The notes below the pieces were generated by a model that saw nothing but the letters and a program-made list of their open reading frames with translations, was not told where the DNA came from and ran no database searches. Shown here piece by piece: positions 1 through 7,325 of a DNA stretch of 14,179 nucleotides. The stretch covers positions 1 through 14,179 of the forward strand of contig JASLOV010000120.1 of NCBI GenBank assembly GCA_030745285.1. The letters are read 5' to 3'. The DNA is from Dehalococcoidia bacterium. Its GTDB lineage: Bacteria > Chloroflexota > Dehalococcoidia > UBA2979. Each line of letters opens with the position of its first letter. Position 1 is the first letter of the stretch. Made by a program: the position numbers and the translations under genes.

Positions 1-2
1 TG

Positions 3-1985
3 CCGCCGGAGTTCGCGCTGATCGGAGCGGCGCCGGAGCCGTGGCACCCGGAGCACACGCTGCTGCTGGGCCGCCTGCTGGTCTTCTCCTTTGCCGGCAA
101 CTGGGACACCGAGCTGCAACGCGAGCGGTTGCTGGACGACCTGGGCGCGGAACGGGCGGCGGAGGTCGACCGGGTCTACCCGGCCACCGCCGCGACCGCA
201 TCAGCGGTTTCGTACGCGCCGGCTGCCGCCAGGCTCCTGCGTGCGTATCGCAGTGCGCAGGAGGCCGGGTTGCTCGTCGATCCCGCCTCCAACGCGTGGG
301 CGGTGGCGGGGTCGAGGACGGCGAGCGGAGCGCCGCTCCTGGCGAGCGACCCGCACCTGCAATCGCAATTGCCGGGCCTCTTCCACGTCAGCCACATCCG
401 CGGCGACACCATCGACGCGATCGGCGCGGGCATCCCCGGCATTCCCGGCATCGCCGTCGGTCACAACGGTCGCATCGCATGGGGCCTGACCGCCGGCGCC
501 GCCGACGTCAGCGACTGCTACATCGAGACCGTCGACCCGGCCGATCCGACGCGATACCTCACGCCCGGGGGCTGGGTCACCGGTCGCACCCGGATCGAGC
601 GCATAGCGGTGCTGGGCGGTGAGACCGTCGAGGAGCGCGTGCTGGAGACGAGGCACGGTCCCGTCGTCGGGCCAGCCGTCCCGGGCGAACGGCGCGCGGT
701 CGCGCTGCGGTCGACGGCGCTGGAGGAGGGAGAGATCGCCTCGGCCTTCCTCGGAATCGCGGTGGCGACTGATGTCGAGGCGTTCGAGCAGGCGCTCGAC
801 CGCTGGTCCGGCGCGTCGTTCAACTTCGTGTGGGCGAGCTGCGAGGGCGACATCGGGTACCGCCTCGTTGGCCGCATCCCGCGGCATGAGCAGGGCGAGG
901 GGCTGCTGCCGCAGGCCGGCGCTCGCTCGCCCGGCCCGGCCCGGCCATTACCGCCGCGGGCGCTGCCGCGTCTCGTCGACCCGCCGGAGGGCATCGCCGT
1001 CTCCTCGAACAACGCGCCCGGCGGCGAGTTCGAACTGGGCGAGGAGTGGTTCGAGTCGTGGCGCGCGGAGCGCATCCGGGAGCTGCTCGATGCGCGTGGC
1101 GGACACGATATCGCGTCGATGCAGGCGATCCAGCTCGACCGGGCGTCCCGCCCGCTGGAACTGCTGCGCGACCTGCTGCACAAGGTGGATGCCGTCGACG
1201 GCGATGCAGGCGGTACGGTCGGAGGTCACGAGGTTGCGGCGCTGCTGACGGAGTGGGACGGGCAGGTGAGCGCAGAGAGTGCGGCGGCGGCCGTGCTCGA
1301 GCTGACGTACATGGAACTGGCCCGACTGCTGGTCACACGCCTCGCCGGGCGCAGCGCTCCGACGGTACTCGGCAACGGCGTGAACCACGCCGTCCCGGCA
1401 TCGACGTTCAACCATCGGCTGCAGGGTCCGCTGCTCGACGCGGTACGCACGTTGCAGGGGCCGTGGATCCACGATGCGGCCGACCGTGCCCGGGTGCTGC
1501 GCTCGGCCGCCTCGGAGGCACTGGCGACGCTCCGCGCTCGGCTGGGGGAGGATGTGGGCGGCTGGAGCTGGGGGGCGATGCACAGGCTACGGCTCGATCA
1601 CCCGCTGCGCGCAGTGCCGGTGCTCGGGCAGCGCTTCTCGCGGGGGCCGTACCCGTACGGAGGCGACCTCAACACGGTCAACACCGGCGGATTCACCATC
1701 TGGCACGGCCTGGACCGCCGGGGCTACGCCGCGGCCTACCGGCACGTGATCGACCTCGGCGACCTCGACGCGTCCGTCTTCCAGCTTCCGGCCGGCAATT
1801 CCGGCATCCCCGGGCACGCGCGCTACGACGACTGCATCGACGAATACCTCGATGGGCGCTACCGTCCGCTGGTCTACGGCCGCGAGGCCATCGAACGGCG
1901 AACTCAACACGTGCTGGAGCTGGTGCCGCTGACGCCCCCCGGCGCCGCCGAGCCCCGGGCCGGAGCGATGAGAGAGAACGCGTGA
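3..1985 (+). CDS. Penicillin acylase family protein (Ntn-hydrolase), 5' end outside window
   Basis: The reading frame is open from the left edge, so the N-terminus and any signal peptide are missing; 660 residues remain. It belongs to the penicillin acylase/acyl-homoserine-lactone acylase family, whose precursor cleaves itself and hydrolyses an amide bond using the new N-terminal Ser of the beta chain. That Ser is the codon at 288-290, in SNAWAVAGSRTASG followed by ASDPHL, which matches the family core. The paired Asn at 1008-1013 (SSNN) fits the oxyanion position. The typical C-terminal block GGDLNTVNTGGF followed by PAGNSGIPGHARYDD is present near 1660-1830. The part before residue 96 is the end of the alpha chain (PEPWHPEHTLLLGRLL). 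Family members are usually exported. Substrate cannot be told: beta-lactam side chains, acyl-homoserine lactones or other amides are possible. The stop overlaps the next gene's GTG. Confidence 0.9.
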   Translation, partial: PPEFALIGAAPEPWHPEHTLLLGRLLVFSFAGNWDTELQRERLLDDLGAERAAEVDRVYPATAATASAVSYAPAAARLLRAYRSAQEAGLLVDPASNAWAVAGSRTASGAPLLASDPHLQSQLPGLFHVSHIRGDTIDAIGAGIPGIPGIAVGHNGRIAWGLTAGAADVSDCYIETVDPADPTRYLTPGGWVTGRTRIERIAVLGGETVEERVLETRHGPVVGPAVPGERRAVALRSTALEEGEIASAFLGIAVATDVEAFEQALDRWSGASFNFVWASCEGDIGYRLVGRIPRHEQGEGLLPQAGARSPGPARPLPPRALPRLVDPPEGIAVSSNNAPGGEFELGEEWFESWRAERIRELLDARGGHDIASMQAIQLDRASRPLELLRDLLHKVDAVDGDAGGTVGGHEVAALLTEWDGQVSAESAAAAVLELTYMELARLLVTRLAGRSAPTVLGNGVNHAVPASTFNHRLQGPLLDAVRTLQGPWIHDAADRARVLRSAASEALATLRARLGEDVGGWSWGAMHRLRLDHPLRAVPVLGQRFSRGPYPYGGDLNTVNTGGFTIWHGLDRRGYAAAYRHVIDLGDLDASVFQLPAGNSGIPGHARYDDCIDEYLDGRYRPLVYGREAIERRTQHVLELVPLTPPGAAEPRAGAMRENA

Positions 1986-3010
1986 GCGAAACGCTCGAGG
2001 AGCGACGTGCCCGCTACGGACCGCTCGTCGTCGATGAGATGCGCGAGACCGTCGGTGAGAGCCCTGCCGGGCTCTTTGGCTGGATGCGCTACCACCTCGG
2101 CTGGGAGGACCGCGAGGGCGCGGCCGTGGACGCCCGCCGCGGCAAGCTGCTGCGACCGGTGGCCGTGCTGCTGGCGTCGGAACTGGTGGGCGGCGACATC
2201 GAGCAGGCCGTGCCGGCTGCCGCCGCGGTGGAGCTCGTCCACAACTTCTCGCTGCTCCATGACGATATCGAGGACCAGAGCGAGAGCCGCCACGGCCGCT
2301 CGACCGTGTGGACCTTCGCGGGCGAAGCACAGGCGATCAACACCGGCGACGGCATGTTCACCCTCGCCCGCCTGGCGATGCATCGCCTGCTCGACCGTCG
2401 TGTCGAGGAGCGCCGGGTGATCGAGGCGATGCGCGAACTGGACGAGGCCTGCCTGCGGCTCGTGGAAGGGCAGTACCTCGACATTCGCTTCGAGTCGCTC
2501 GATGCCGTGACCCGGGACGAGTACCTGACCATGGCCAGCGGCAAGACGGCGGCGATGTTTGCGGCGCCGTTCGCAATCGGGGCGTTGCTCGGCGGAGCAG
2601 ACGGCCAGACCGTCAGCGCCTTCCGTGAGTTCGGTCGCCGCACCGGCCTCGCCTTCCAGGCGGTGGACGACGTGCTCGGCATCTGGGGCGATCCGGTGGT
2701 GACGGGTAAGCCCGCCAGCGACGACCTGCGGTCGCGAAAGATGACGCTGCCGGTGATCGCGGCGCTCGAGTCGGGTGGCGACGAAGCCGAGACGCTGGCG
2801 CGGGGGTACGCCTCGGACGACAGCTCGGAGAGGCACCTCGCGACCCTCACCGGCCTGATCGAGCGGCTGGAGGGCCGCACCGTTACCGAGCAACTCGCCG
2901 CCGATCAGGTGCGCGAGGCGCTCGCCGCACTCGCCGTTGCGGGCCTCGATGACGGCGCGCTGGCGCTCTGTTCGCAGTTCACCACCGTCGCGACCGGCCG
3001 CCAGTTCTGA
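1982..3010 (+). CDS. Polyprenyl diphosphate synthase (trans-isoprenyl synthase family)
   Basis: A 342-residue isoprenyl diphosphate synthase that condenses isopentenyl diphosphate with allylic diphosphates to give short to medium chains such as geranylgeranyl diphosphate. Visible motifs: GKLLRP (residues 54-59, IPP binding), the first Asp-rich motif DDIED (94-98), MASGKTAAMF (184-193), and the second Asp-rich region DDVLGIWGD (229-237) followed by TGKPASDDLRSRKMTLP. The second motif reads DDxxG rather than DDxxD, as in many geranylgeranyl-type synthases. The length is normal for the family. I chose GTG 1982 because it shares a GTGA with the preceding stop and gives an N-terminus of normal length; the open frame further upstream is antisense-free shadow of the acylase. 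Chain length cannot be fixed by eye: the residues just before DDIED (NFSLLH) contain no bulky aromatic at the position next to the motif. The product may feed carotenoids, quinones or membrane lipids. Confidence 0.92.
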   Translation: MSETLEERRARYGPLVVDEMRETVGESPAGLFGWMRYHLGWEDREGAAVDARRGKLLRPVAVLLASELVGGDIEQAVPAAAAVELVHNFSLLHDDIEDQSESRHGRSTVWTFAGEAQAINTGDGMFTLARLAMHRLLDRRVEERRVIEAMRELDEACLRLVEGQYLDIRFESLDAVTRDEYLTMASGKTAAMFAAPFAIGALLGGADGQTVSAFREFGRRTGLAFQAVDDVLGIWGDPVVTGKPASDDLRSRKMTLPVIAALESGGDEAETLARGYASDDSSERHLATLTGLIERLEGRTVTEQLAADQVREALAALAVAGLDDGALALCSQFTTVATGRQF

Positions 3011-3011
3011 G

Positions 3012-3044
3012 GGCGCGACGGGGGCCAACCGTCACCCCAGCGCC
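3012..3044 (+). terminator. Hairpin just after the polyprenyl synthase stop (possible terminator)
   Basis: Two bases after the stop, the left arm GGCGCGACGG (3012-3021) can pair with CCGTC (3029-3033) and, past a six-base bulge, with GCGCC (3040-3044). The loop is seven bases. No T-run follows, so this is at best a weak or factor-assisted terminator, or an attenuator before pgk. It marks a likely break between the acylase/prenyl pair and the glycolytic genes. The remaining gap to pgk holds one -10-like TATGGT at 3118-3123 but no convincing -35. Confidence 0.3.
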
Positions 3045-3150
3045 GGACCAAAGGACATGGCCACACTCGGCGCGTCGCACGAGCATTCGACGCGGTGGCG
3101 TGTAGCGCGATCTTGGGTATGGTGCTGGCGTCGGGGGGCGGAACGGGGCC

Positions 3151-4335
3151 ATGAAGAAGCAGACCATCCACGACATCGATCTCTCCGGCAAGCGCGTCCT
3201 TCTGCGCGTCGACTACAACGTGCAGGTGATCGAAGGCGGTGTCATGGACGACACCCGCCTGCGGGAGTCGCTCCCGACGATCGACACCCTGCGAGCGGCC
3301 GGCGCACGCATTGTCATCTGCTCTCACCGGGGCCGCCCGCGCGGTGAAGTCGTCGACGCGCAACGCAACGCTCCCGTCGCCGCCCACCTTGCCGGCTTGC
3401 TTGGCGCGCCCGTGGCGACGGCCGATGACTGCGTTGGCCCGGCCGTGCAGGCGGCCGTCGATGCACTCGAGCCCGGCGGGGTGCTGCTCCTGGAAAACGT
3501 GCGCTTCCACCTGGAAGAAGAAGAGAACGACCCCCAGTTTGCCCGAGAACTGGCGAGCCTGGCGGACGCCTACGTCAGCGACGCCTTCGGCACGGCTCAC
3601 CGTGCGCACGCCTCGCTCGTCGGTGTACCGCAGCACCTGCCGGCGGTGGCGGGCTTGCTGATGGAGCGCGAGATCGAAGCGCTGAGCACGGTGACGCACG
3701 ACCCGCAGCGGCCCTTCGCGCTGGTGCTGGGCGGTGCGAAGACGCAGGACAAGCTGCCGATCCTCGACTATCTGTGCGAGGGCGCCGACGTGATCTGCAT
3801 CGGTGGCGGCATGGCCAACACCTTCCTCGTCGCTGCGGGCCACGACGTGCAGGACTCGCTCTACGAGGAAGGCCAGGTCGAGCGCGCGAGGAGCATCCTC
3901 GAGCAGGTCGAGCGACGCGATGACCTGGACTTCCTGCTGCCGGAGGATGTCGTCGTCTCATACGGCTCGCCCGAGAGCGGCACGACCACGGTCGTACCGG
4001 CCTCGGAGGTGCCCAGCGGATGGCGCATTCTTGACATCGGGCCGGGGACGATCGAGAAGTACGCTCGCGCCCTCAAGCGGGCGAGCACCGCAGTCTGGAA
4101 CGGCCCGATGGGGATGTTCGAACAGGAGCGATTCGCCCACGGCTCGCTCGGCCTTGCGCGCATCTTCGCGACCCTGGACGCGATTACCGTGATCGGCGGC
4201 GGCGAGACGGCCGCGGTGGTGCAACGCGCCGGCGTGACCGACTTCATGGGCCACGTCTCGACTGGTGGCACCGCCTTCATGACGATGCTCGCCGGGCAGC
4301 CGCTGCCGGGCGTGGACGCGCTGCTGGACTCCTGA
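3151..4335 (+). CDS. pgk: Phosphoglycerate kinase
   Basis: A 394-residue cytosolic glycolytic enzyme transferring phosphate between 1,3-bisphosphoglycerate and ADP. All family blocks are present: KRVLLRVDYNV (14-24), SHRGRP (58-63), ENVRFHLEEEEND (115-127), SDAFGTAHRAHAS (143-155), LGGAKTQDKL (193-202), WNGPMGMFE (316-324), GGGETAAVV (349-357) and the C-terminal HVSTGGTAF (368-376). Small departures from the common consensus are a Tyr in RVDYN, Arg in SHRGRP, and STGGTAF in place of the usual STGGGAS; none removes a charged catalytic group I can identify. The ATG at 3151 begins directly at the conserved N-terminus, with a G-rich stretch just upstream. A TATGGT element lies 27 bases before the start, so it may have its own promoter. 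It leads the pgk-apgM-tpiA set. Confidence 0.97.
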   Translation: MKKQTIHDIDLSGKRVLLRVDYNVQVIEGGVMDDTRLRESLPTIDTLRAAGARIVICSHRGRPRGEVVDAQRNAPVAAHLAGLLGAPVATADDCVGPAVQAAVDALEPGGVLLLENVRFHLEEEENDPQFARELASLADAYVSDAFGTAHRAHASLVGVPQHLPAVAGLLMEREIEALSTVTHDPQRPFALVLGGAKTQDKLPILDYLCEGADVICIGGGMANTFLVAAGHDVQDSLYEEGQVERARSILEQVERRDDLDFLLPEDVVVSYGSPESGTTTVVPASEVPSGWRILDIGPGTIEKYARALKRASTAVWNGPMGMFEQERFAHGSLGLARIFATLDAITVIGGGETAAVVQRAGVTDFMGHVSTGGTAFMTMLAGQPLPGVDALLDS

Positions 4336-4391
4336 CGCGCGGCCCCGACGGATGCGCGACTCCATTTGCAGCCCCGGAGCCGGCGCCAGAC

Positions 4392-4420
4392 CTGACTCCG
4401 GCGGCGACGCGCGATAGCAT
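4392..4420 (+). promoter_or_regulatory. Predicted sigma-70-type promoter of apgM, leaderless
   Basis: A -35-like CTGACT (4392-4397) and a -10-like TAGCAT (4415-4420) are separated by exactly 17 bases; each matches four of six consensus positions. The expected transcription start, about seven bases past the -10, falls on the GTG at 4427. No ribosome binding site is visible between them, which agrees with a leaderless message. A six-base inverted repeat, CCGGAG (4374-4379) with CTCCGG (4396-4401), overlaps the -35 and could be an operator or chance in GC-rich DNA. Confidence 0.45.
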
Positions 4421-4426
4421 CTGAGC

Positions 4427-5626
4427 GTGAACCTCGACCTGATCCGCCGGCTCTCTGTCCCCGCCGAGACGCGTATCGTGCTCTGCGTGCTCGACGGCCT
4501 CGGCGGCCTGCCCGGCCCGCGCGGCCGTACCGAACTGGATGAGGCGGACACCCAGCACCTCGACCGCCTCGCGGAGGCCGGCGCGCTCGGCCAGACGATA
4601 CCGGCCGGCCCCGGCATCACGGTCGGATCGGGCCCGGGGCACACCGCGCTCTTCGGCCTCGACCCATTCGAGTTCGACATCGGTCGCGGCGTGCTGGAAG
4701 CGACCGGCATCGACTTCGAGCTCGGCCCGAACGACCTGGCGGCGCGCGGCAACCTCTGCACCGTCGGCGGTGACGGCAATATCACCGACCGCCGGGCGGG
4801 GAGGGTGGCGACCGAGGTCACCGCCGAGATCGCCGCGCAACTGGGGCGGATCGAGTTGCCCGGCGTCGAGGTCTTCGTGGAGGCGGTGCGGGATCATCGC
4901 TTCGTGCTCGTGCTGCGCGGGGACGGCCTCTCCGCCGCGCTCTCCGAGACCGATCCCCAGCGCGAGGGCGTGCCGCCGCTCGCCGCCGAGGCGCTCGACG
5001 CCGTGGCGTCTCGCACCGCGGTGCTGGTGAACAGCTTCGTCGAGCAGGCTCGCACGATGATCGAGGGCCGCGAGCAGGCCAACCACCTGACGCTGCGGGG
5101 CTGGTCGGTGCGGCCGGAGCTGCCGCAACTGCCGGAGCTTTGGAAGCTCCGTGCGGCCGCCTGCACGGTCTACCCGATGTACCGGGGACTGGCCCGGCTC
5201 GCCGGTATGGAGGCGGTCGATGGCGGCGACTCGCTCGAGACCCAGTTCGCTGCGCTTGAACGGCACTGGGACGACTACGACTTCTTCTTCGTGCATTACA
5301 AAGCGACGGATACCGCCGGGGAGGACGGGGACTTCGCCCGCAAGGTTCAGGCGATTCGTGACTTCGACCAGGAGTTGCCGCAACTGCTGGCGCTGGAGCC
5401 GGACGTACTGGTGATCACCGGCGACCACTCGTCGCCGGCGACGATGGCGGCGCACTCGTGGCACCCGGTGCCATTGCTGATGCATGGCGCCACCGTGCGC
5501 CCGGATGGCGCGCGCCGTTTTACCGAGCTTGACTGCGCGACCGGCGGGCTGGGGACGATCCCGGCGACCGAGGTGCTGCCGGTGGCCTTCGCGCACGGTG
5601 GGCGGCTCGCCAAGTTCGGCGCCTGA
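4427..5626 (+). CDS. apgM: 2,3-BPG-independent phosphoglycerate mutase, archaeal type
   Basis: A 399-residue member of the alkaline phosphatase superfamily that interconverts 3- and 2-phosphoglycerate with bound metal ions. The first metal-binding Asp is in VLDGLGG (D23). The probable nucleophile Ser is S68 in GSGPGHTALFGLDP. Further family blocks are DRRAGR (121-126), YPMYRGLARLAGM, HYKATD (290-295), GDHSS (332-336) and the C-terminal HSWHPVP. The length is typical of the archaeal ApgM type and shorter than the roughly 510-residue GpmI. The GTG start is chosen because the frame has no better upstream codon and because the predicted promoter places transcription start at this base. It lies between pgk and tpiA, so its product uses the 3-phosphoglycerate made by Pgk. 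Bacterial members of this type are known, especially in Chloroflexota and thermophiles. Confidence 0.95.
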   Translation: MNLDLIRRLSVPAETRIVLCVLDGLGGLPGPRGRTELDEADTQHLDRLAEAGALGQTIPAGPGITVGSGPGHTALFGLDPFEFDIGRGVLEATGIDFELGPNDLAARGNLCTVGGDGNITDRRAGRVATEVTAEIAAQLGRIELPGVEVFVEAVRDHRFVLVLRGDGLSAALSETDPQREGVPPLAAEALDAVASRTAVLVNSFVEQARTMIEGREQANHLTLRGWSVRPELPQLPELWKLRAAACTVYPMYRGLARLAGMEAVDGGDSLETQFAALERHWDDYDFFFVHYKATDTAGEDGDFARKVQAIRDFDQELPQLLALEPDVLVITGDHSSPATMAAHSWHPVPLLMHGATVRPDGARRFTELDCATGGLGTIPATEVLPVAFAHGGRLAKFGA

Positions 5627-5627
5627 G

Positions 5628-6404
5628 ATGCCCGAGATGTCGCGCACGCCGGTCGTCGGCGGCAACTGGAAGCTCAACACGAACCGCCAGCAGGCGCGCG
5701 CGTTGCTGACGGCGCTGCGTGCTAGTCTCGACGGGCTCGGCGGCGTCGAGTTAGTAGTCTGCCCGCCTGCACCCTGGCTGGGCGACGCCAGCGACCTGCT
5801 GGACGGCAGCTCGCTCTCTGTCGGCGCACAGAACGTTCACGCTGAGCCAGCCGGCGCGTTCACGGGCGAGCAGAGCGCCGCGATCCTCGCGGGCACGGTC
5901 TCTCACGTCATCGTCGGCCACTCCGAGCGCCGCCACGTCTTCGGCGAGAGCGACGAGACCGTGGCAGCAAAGCTACGCTCCGTGCTCGATGCCGGGCTGC
6001 GTCCGCTGCTGGCGGTCGGCGAGCTACAGGAGGAGCGGGAGGCTGGCTGGACGGCCGCCGTCCTGCGTCGCCAGCTCACCTCGGCGTTCGAGGCCCTCGA
6101 CGGACTGCCGGAAGGGTTCGTCGTCGCCTACGAGCCGGTGTGGGCGATCGGCACCGGGCTCACCGCGACACCGGAGATCGCCCAGGAGGCGTGCGCTCAG
6201 GTGCGCTCAATGATCGAAGAACGCTTCGACGCCACCACGGCCGAGGCGACGCGCATCCAGTACGGGGGATCCGTCACGCCCGGCAGCGTCGTCCAGCTTG
6301 CGGCCCAGCCGGATATCGATGGGGCGCTCGTTGGCGGCGCGTCGCTCGACGCGGACTCGTTCACAGCGATCTGCAGCGCGGTTGCGGAGGCCGCCGCCCG
6401 GTGA
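5628..6404 (+). CDS. tpiA: Triosephosphate isomerase
   Basis: A 258-residue TIM-barrel enzyme interconverting dihydroxyacetone phosphate and glyceraldehyde 3-phosphate. Catalytic residues are all present: N13 and K15 in GGNWKLN, H98 in VGHSERRHVFGE, and E169 in VAYEPVWAIGTG. The phosphate-binding blocks YGGSVTPGS (212-220) and DGALVGGASL (231-240) are intact. The ATG at 5628 follows the apgM stop with one base between them, which suggests re-initiation after apgM; a second in-frame ATG at 5637 would remove only three residues. There is no clear ribosome binding site, which also points to coupling with apgM. The stop overlaps the miaA GTG, so tpiA and miaA are probably on one message. Confidence 0.97.
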   Translation: MPEMSRTPVVGGNWKLNTNRQQARALLTALRASLDGLGGVELVVCPPAPWLGDASDLLDGSSLSVGAQNVHAEPAGAFTGEQSAAILAGTVSHVIVGHSERRHVFGESDETVAAKLRSVLDAGLRPLLAVGELQEEREAGWTAAVLRRQLTSAFEALDGLPEGFVVAYEPVWAIGTGLTATPEIAQEACAQVRSMIEERFDATTAEATRIQYGGSVTPGSVVQLAAQPDIDGALVGGASLDADSFTAICSAVAEAAAR

Positions 6405-7318
6405 GCGGGCACGTCGTCGCGCTGCTGGGCGGGACCGCCTCCGGCAAGACCGCGGCGGCGATCGAGGTGGCGCGCCGCATGCCGGTCGAGATCGTCTCGG
6501 CGGACTCGCGTCAGCTACGCCGCGAGATGCGCATCGGCACCGCCGCGCCCTCGGACGAGGAGCTTGCGGCCGTACCGCACCACCTCGTCGGGGTGATCGC
6601 GCCCGATGCGCCGTGGACACTCGCCAACTTCCTGGAGCGGGCGCTTGGGGCGTTCGAGGAGATCCAGGTACGCGGCAACATGCCGCTGCTGGTGGGCGGC
6701 ACCGGCCAGTATGTGTGGGCGCTGCTGGAAGGCTGGGAAGTGCCCGGCGTCCCGCCGGACCCGGCGCTGCGGGCAGGCCTCGCGGCCGAAGTCGCCGAAC
6801 ACGGCCTGGAAGCGCTGCACGCCCGCCTCGCCCGCCTCGATCCGGCGTCGGCGGACCGCATCGACGCCCGCAACGAACGTCGCGTCGTGCGCGCGATCGA
6901 GATCATCGAGGCGACCGGCGCGCCGGTGGCGCCGCTCGTGCGTCGCGAGCCGCCGTTCAGCTGGCGAACGGTCGGCATCGCCCGGCCACGGGATGTCCTC
7001 CACGAACGTGCCGACGCCCGTGCCGAGCACATGTATCGAGACGGCCTGGTCGACGAGACGAGGGCGCTGGTCGGCCGCTACGGGCGGGAGTTTGAGGCGC
7101 TGCGCTCGATCGGCTATGCCGACGCGCTGCGCCTGCTCGACGGCGAGCTGGACGAGGCGGCCGCGCTCGAACACACCCGGACGGAGACGCACCGCCTGAT
7201 CCGCATGCAGGCGACGTGGTTCCGCAGCGACGACGAGCGCATCGAGTGGCGCGACGGCGCGGATGGCCAGGCGCTGGCCGACGCTGTTGTGGCTGCCGCT
7301 GGCGCGCCGGTACGATGA
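6401..7318 (+). CDS. miaA: tRNA dimethylallyltransferase
   Basis: A 305-residue enzyme that moves a dimethylallyl group from dimethylallyl diphosphate to N6 of A37 in tRNAs reading codons that begin with U. The P-loop-like GGTASGKT is at residues 10-17 and the substrate-binding SADSRQ at 33-38. It is followed by VPHHLVGV and by VGGTGQYVWALLEG, a family signature. The usual YRGMDIGTAKP block reads RREMRIGTAAP here, so the common Tyr and Lys are replaced. The C-terminal SIGYADAL and RLIRMQATWFR also fit. GTG 6401 shares a GTGA with the tpiA stop, and GGAGG at 6386-6390 lies ten bases before it. Its dimethylallyl substrate is also a primer for the prenyl synthase upstream, but the two are not in one obvious operon. 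Confidence 0.95.
   Translation: MSGHVVALLGGTASGKTAAAIEVARRMPVEIVSADSRQLRREMRIGTAAPSDEELAAVPHHLVGVIAPDAPWTLANFLERALGAFEEIQVRGNMPLLVGGTGQYVWALLEGWEVPGVPPDPALRAGLAAEVAEHGLEALHARLARLDPASADRIDARNERRVVRAIEIIEATGAPVAPLVRREPPFSWRTVGIARPRDVLHERADARAEHMYRDGLVDETRALVGRYGREFEALRSIGYADALRLLDGELDEAAALEHTRTETHRLIRMQATWFRSDDERIEWRDGADGQALADAVVAAAGAPVR
7287..7316 (+). promoter_or_regulatory. Possible dapF promoter inside the end of miaA
   Basis: TTGTGG (7287-7292) and TACGAT (7311-7316) are spaced by 18 bases; the latter matches four of six -10 positions and overlaps the last codons of miaA. The expected transcription start near 7323 would leave a leader of only about three bases before the dapF ATG at 7326. 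No ribosome binding site precedes that ATG, in keeping with a nearly leaderless message. The -35 is weak, so dapF may equally be read through from miaA. Confidence 0.35.
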
Positions 7319-7325
7319 ATTGACC

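Noticed and set aside
930..946. CCCGG repeated 3.4 times within the acylase, suspected frameshift
   Set aside because: The family sequence continues in one frame before and after it (GLLPQAG, then ALPRLVDPPEG), so the frame is intact; the repeat encodes a variable Pro/Arg-rich loop.
1904..3028. Minus-strand open frame of 374 codons opposite the polyprenyl synthase
   Set aside because: The + strand gene is clear by its Asp-rich motifs; the antisense frame only mirrors its codon pattern.
4277..5680. Minus-strand open frame of 467 codons opposite apgM
   Set aside because: apgM has every family motif. The antisense product is Arg/His/Gly-rich without family features.
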